Shown here one piece after another: positions 61,697-64,000 of a stretch of 64,000 nt of DNA (the stretch's first letter is position 1; every line of letters starts with the position of its first letter). Position numbers and translations under genes: made by a program. Under the pieces are notes generated by a model. It searched no databases, was not told the DNA's origin, and saw nothing but the letters and a program-made list of their open reading frames with translations. The stretch comes from Phycisphaerae bacterium (GTDB lineage: Bacteria > Planctomycetota > Phycisphaerae > UBA1845 > PWPN01): positions 1 through 64,000 of the forward strand of contig JAAXZI010000041.1 of NCBI GenBank assembly GCA_012719955.1, written 5' to 3'.

Positions 61697-63316
61697 ATGC
61701 GTCGGCCATTCATGAGTATTGGGCTCCTTCTGCTCACCGCCTTTCCCGTCTTCGCCGCTTCGCTGCTCGAGATTTCGCCGCCGGGCAAGCACTTCCCGCT
61801 GAACGCGGCCGCCCATCGGGGCGCGCCCTCATTCCAGTCCGGCCAGCCCATCATCGGCACCACCTACTTCTACTGGTACGACGTCTACACCGGCGCTCAC
61901 CTGCGCGATCCGGACGGCACGGACGCGCTGACCACCCACCCGCCCCTCGAAAGCATGGCCGATCTCAGTTACAAGTCGCCGCGCTGGCACTATTCGCAGC
62001 TTCAGGACGTGGCCCAGGCCGGCATCGATTTCATCCTGCCCGTCTACTGGGGCGTGCCCGGCCAATATAAAGAGGGCCAGTTCGCCTGGAGCGTCGTCGG
62101 CCTGCCGCCGCTGGTGGCCGCCCATGACCGTATGGCCCAGGAACACGCGCAGGATCCATCGCGACCTGCGCCGCCGCAGATCGGCCTCTTCTACGACACC
62201 AGCACGCTGCGCTGGAACAGCTTCGACGGGCCAAACAAGAATCGCCAGATCGACCTGACCACGCCCGAGGGCCGCGAATGGTTCTATGTCACCATCCGCG
62301 ACTTCTTCAGCCTGATCCCGCCGGCCAAGTGGGCGCGCATCGACGGGCGGCCGATCATCTTTCTCTATGCCGGCGAGTTCGCCAGGAAGATCGACGACAA
62401 GCTCTTCGATGACGCCCGCCGACGTTTCCAGGCCGACTTCGGCACCGACTTCTTTCTCGTGCGCCACTCCGACTGGCCGGGCAGGGCCGACGCCTGGTAT
62501 CAGTGGGGCGGGGCGCTGAACCTGACCATCGGCGACGTGGTTGCCGGGCTGGGACCGGGCTACGACCACTCCGCGGTGCCCAACCGAACGCCGCTGGTAG
62601 TGGATCGCCAGGGCGGGCGGTTTTACGACCAGCAGTGGGAAAAACTGCTCCGCATGAACCCCCGGCGCCGGCCCTGGATCATCCACCTTGAGACCTGGAA
62701 CGAGTGGCACGAGGGCACGGACATCGCCCGCTCGCGCAACTGGGGCGACCAGTACATCCAAGCCACGGCCCGATACGCCCGGCAGTTCAAACAGGGTATT
62801 CGACTCGAACCGAAGGGCGAATTCGTCAACGCCTCGCGCGTGCGCTGGTCCGGCGGGGCTGTGGCCGGCCTGACACTGCTGCCGCCGGCCGGCGATGGCT
62901 GCTGGGAGCAGGTGGAGGTGGACGGCGCACCGGCCATTGTCAGTACCCTGTGCGCAGGCGCCGCCGCACGGTACCTCTATTTCGATGTGGATGACGCTTA
63001 CATGTACGACGAGATGGACCGGGCCGCCGAACTGACCGTCGTCTTCCGCGAGGACGACGGCTGTGAGAGCTTCACCATCGAGTACGACAACGAGGATCCC
63101 ACCGCCGGCCCGGTGGGCGGCGCGTTCCGCGCAGGCCCCACCTTCAAAGTGGGCCAAACCGGCGTCTGGCGGACGGTCACCGTCCAACTGCCCCACGTGC
63201 GTTTTGCGAACCGCGCCAATCGCGCGGACTTTCGCCTGGCCATTCACGGCGGCCAGGGTCGGCTCACGGTCCGGGAAGTAATGGTGCGCCGCCTGCGCGG
63301 GGAGATCGTGAAGTAA
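61697..63316 (+). CDS. Secreted DUF5010/glycoside-hydrolase-like protein
   Basis: Signal peptide, then PIIGTTYFYWYDVYTGAHLRDPDGTDALTTHPP, PVYWGVPGQY, FYDTSTLRWN, HLETWNEWHEGTDIARSRNWGDQYIQ. Confidence 0.75.
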   Translation: MRRPFMSIGLLLLTAFPVFAASLLEISPPGKHFPLNAAAHRGAPSFQSGQPIIGTTYFYWYDVYTGAHLRDPDGTDALTTHPPLESMADLSYKSPRWHYSQLQDVAQAGIDFILPVYWGVPGQYKEGQFAWSVVGLPPLVAAHDRMAQEHAQDPSRPAPPQIGLFYDTSTLRWNSFDGPNKNRQIDLTTPEGREWFYVTIRDFFSLIPPAKWARIDGRPIIFLYAGEFARKIDDKLFDDARRRFQADFGTDFFLVRHSDWPGRADAWYQWGGALNLTIGDVVAGLGPGYDHSAVPNRTPLVVDRQGGRFYDQQWEKLLRMNPRRRPWIIHLETWNEWHEGTDIARSRNWGDQYIQATARYARQFKQGIRLEPKGEFVNASRVRWSGGAVAGLTLLPPAGDGCWEQVEVDGAPAIVSTLCAGAAARYLYFDVDDAYMYDEMDRAAELTVVFREDDGCESFTIEYDNEDPTAGPVGGAFRAGPTFKVGQTGVWRTVTVQLPHVRFANRANRADFRLAIHGGQGRLTVREVMVRRLRGEIVK

Positions 63317-63339
63317 CGCAGAGAGAGCAGAGGAAAACG

Positions 63340-63422
63340 AACAAACCGCAGATGAACGCAGATAGACGCAGATGTTTGGGATTTATTCCTTATCTGCGTT
63401 CATCCGCGCGCATCTGCAGTTT
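63340..63422. repeat. Inverted repeat of cgcagatgaacgcagata-type units
   Basis: accgcagatgaacgcagatagacgcagatg ... tatctgcgttcatccgcgcgcatctgcag. Confidence 0.85.
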
Positions 63423-63428
63423 CAGCTC

Positions 63429-63965
63429 TTATCGCCGCAGTTCGATCGGCGGCGCTACGAAGCATTTGGAGCAGCGCGGCTCGTACGCTTCCGATCCGCC
63501 GATCATGCTGGTGCCGGTGATCGGCGCGATCCGCTGCGTATGATCGGCCTCCCCCCCGCAGGCCGCGCATCTGCCCGTCATGTGCGTCACCCGGTCGGCC
63601 ATCTTTTCGAGGTACGGCATCGGCCCGAACGGCTCGCCCCAGGAGTCGCGATCCAGGCCGGCCAACACCACGCTGCACCCGGCCTCCGCAAGTTGCCGGC
63701 ACGTGTCCACCAGGTCGATGCCAAAGAACTGGGCCTCGTCGATCACCACCAGGCGGGCGTCACCGACCAGTCGCAAAATATGCTCTGCCGACGCGACCGG
63801 ACGCGCCGTCGCTCGCCGACCGTTGTGGGTCACCAGTTCCTCATCGTGATAACGGTCATCGCAGGCATGTTTGAAGACGGCCACCGGGATCGATTCCGCG
63901 CGGGCGACGGCCAGCCACTCCAACAGGCGCTCCGTCTTGCCGCTGAACATCGGTCCGCAGATCAA
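63429..63965 (-). CDS. tdk: Thymidine kinase; 5' end probably extends beyond the window
   Basis: ICGPMFSGKTERLLEWL, LVVIDEAQFFGIDLVDTCRQLAEAGCSVVLAGLDRDSWGEPFGPMP, zinc Cys pairs. Frame stays open upstream (SSSTRRGRIELICGPMF). Confidence 0.95.
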   Translation of the reverse strand: MICGPMFSGKTERLLEWLAVARAESIPVAVFKHACDDRYHDEELVTHNGRRATARPVASAEHILRLVGDARLVVIDEAQFFGIDLVDTCRQLAEAGCSVVLAGLDRDSWGEPFGPMPYLEKMADRVTHMTGRCAACGGEADHTQRIAPITGTSMIGGSEAYEPRCSKCFVAPPIELRR

Positions 63966-64000
63966 CTCGATCCGCCCGCGCCTTGTACTGCTACTTCCCG

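Overview
High-GC chromosomal window, probably from a Planctomycetota/Phycisphaerae-type bacterium. That lineage call is inferred from gene content, the CGY(D/N)LTGNVSGxCPECG zinc-ribbon proteins and the SecA architecture; no search was run. Most of the window is core gene content: PPi-phosphofructokinase, accC/accB, PepP, cdsA-phoH-7TM/HD-ybeY-CBS hemolysin, dsbD, rny, a very large secA, clpX, aceE-aceF-lpd, queF/queE, lgt, panC, an ECF sigma/anti-sigma pair, 2-hydroxyacyl-CoA dehydratase activases and tdk. The main accessory block lies at ~19.7-23.2 kb next to tRNA-Val(GAC). It is a co-oriented, tightly packed minus-strand gene string with an integrase remnant, a nuclease-like gene, DUF3800, a PD-(D/E)XK-like gene, a SIR2-like fragment and an HsdS remnant. 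Most of these carry one lesion each, so it reads as a decaying defence/phage island. Other strong observations: (i) SecA carries two lineage-type insertions, one Cys-rich, and what looks like a four-fold amplification of a helical-wing module; (ii) a modular, non-coding composite repeat recurs in the same module order at several loci, with one module apparently absorbed into an ORF; (iii) three broken toxin or toxin-like genes sit beside intact antitoxin/immunity-like genes; (iv) a near-consensus promoter is followed almost at once by a terminator upstream of rny. All calls come from reading the sequence and the supplied ORF track; no database was searched.
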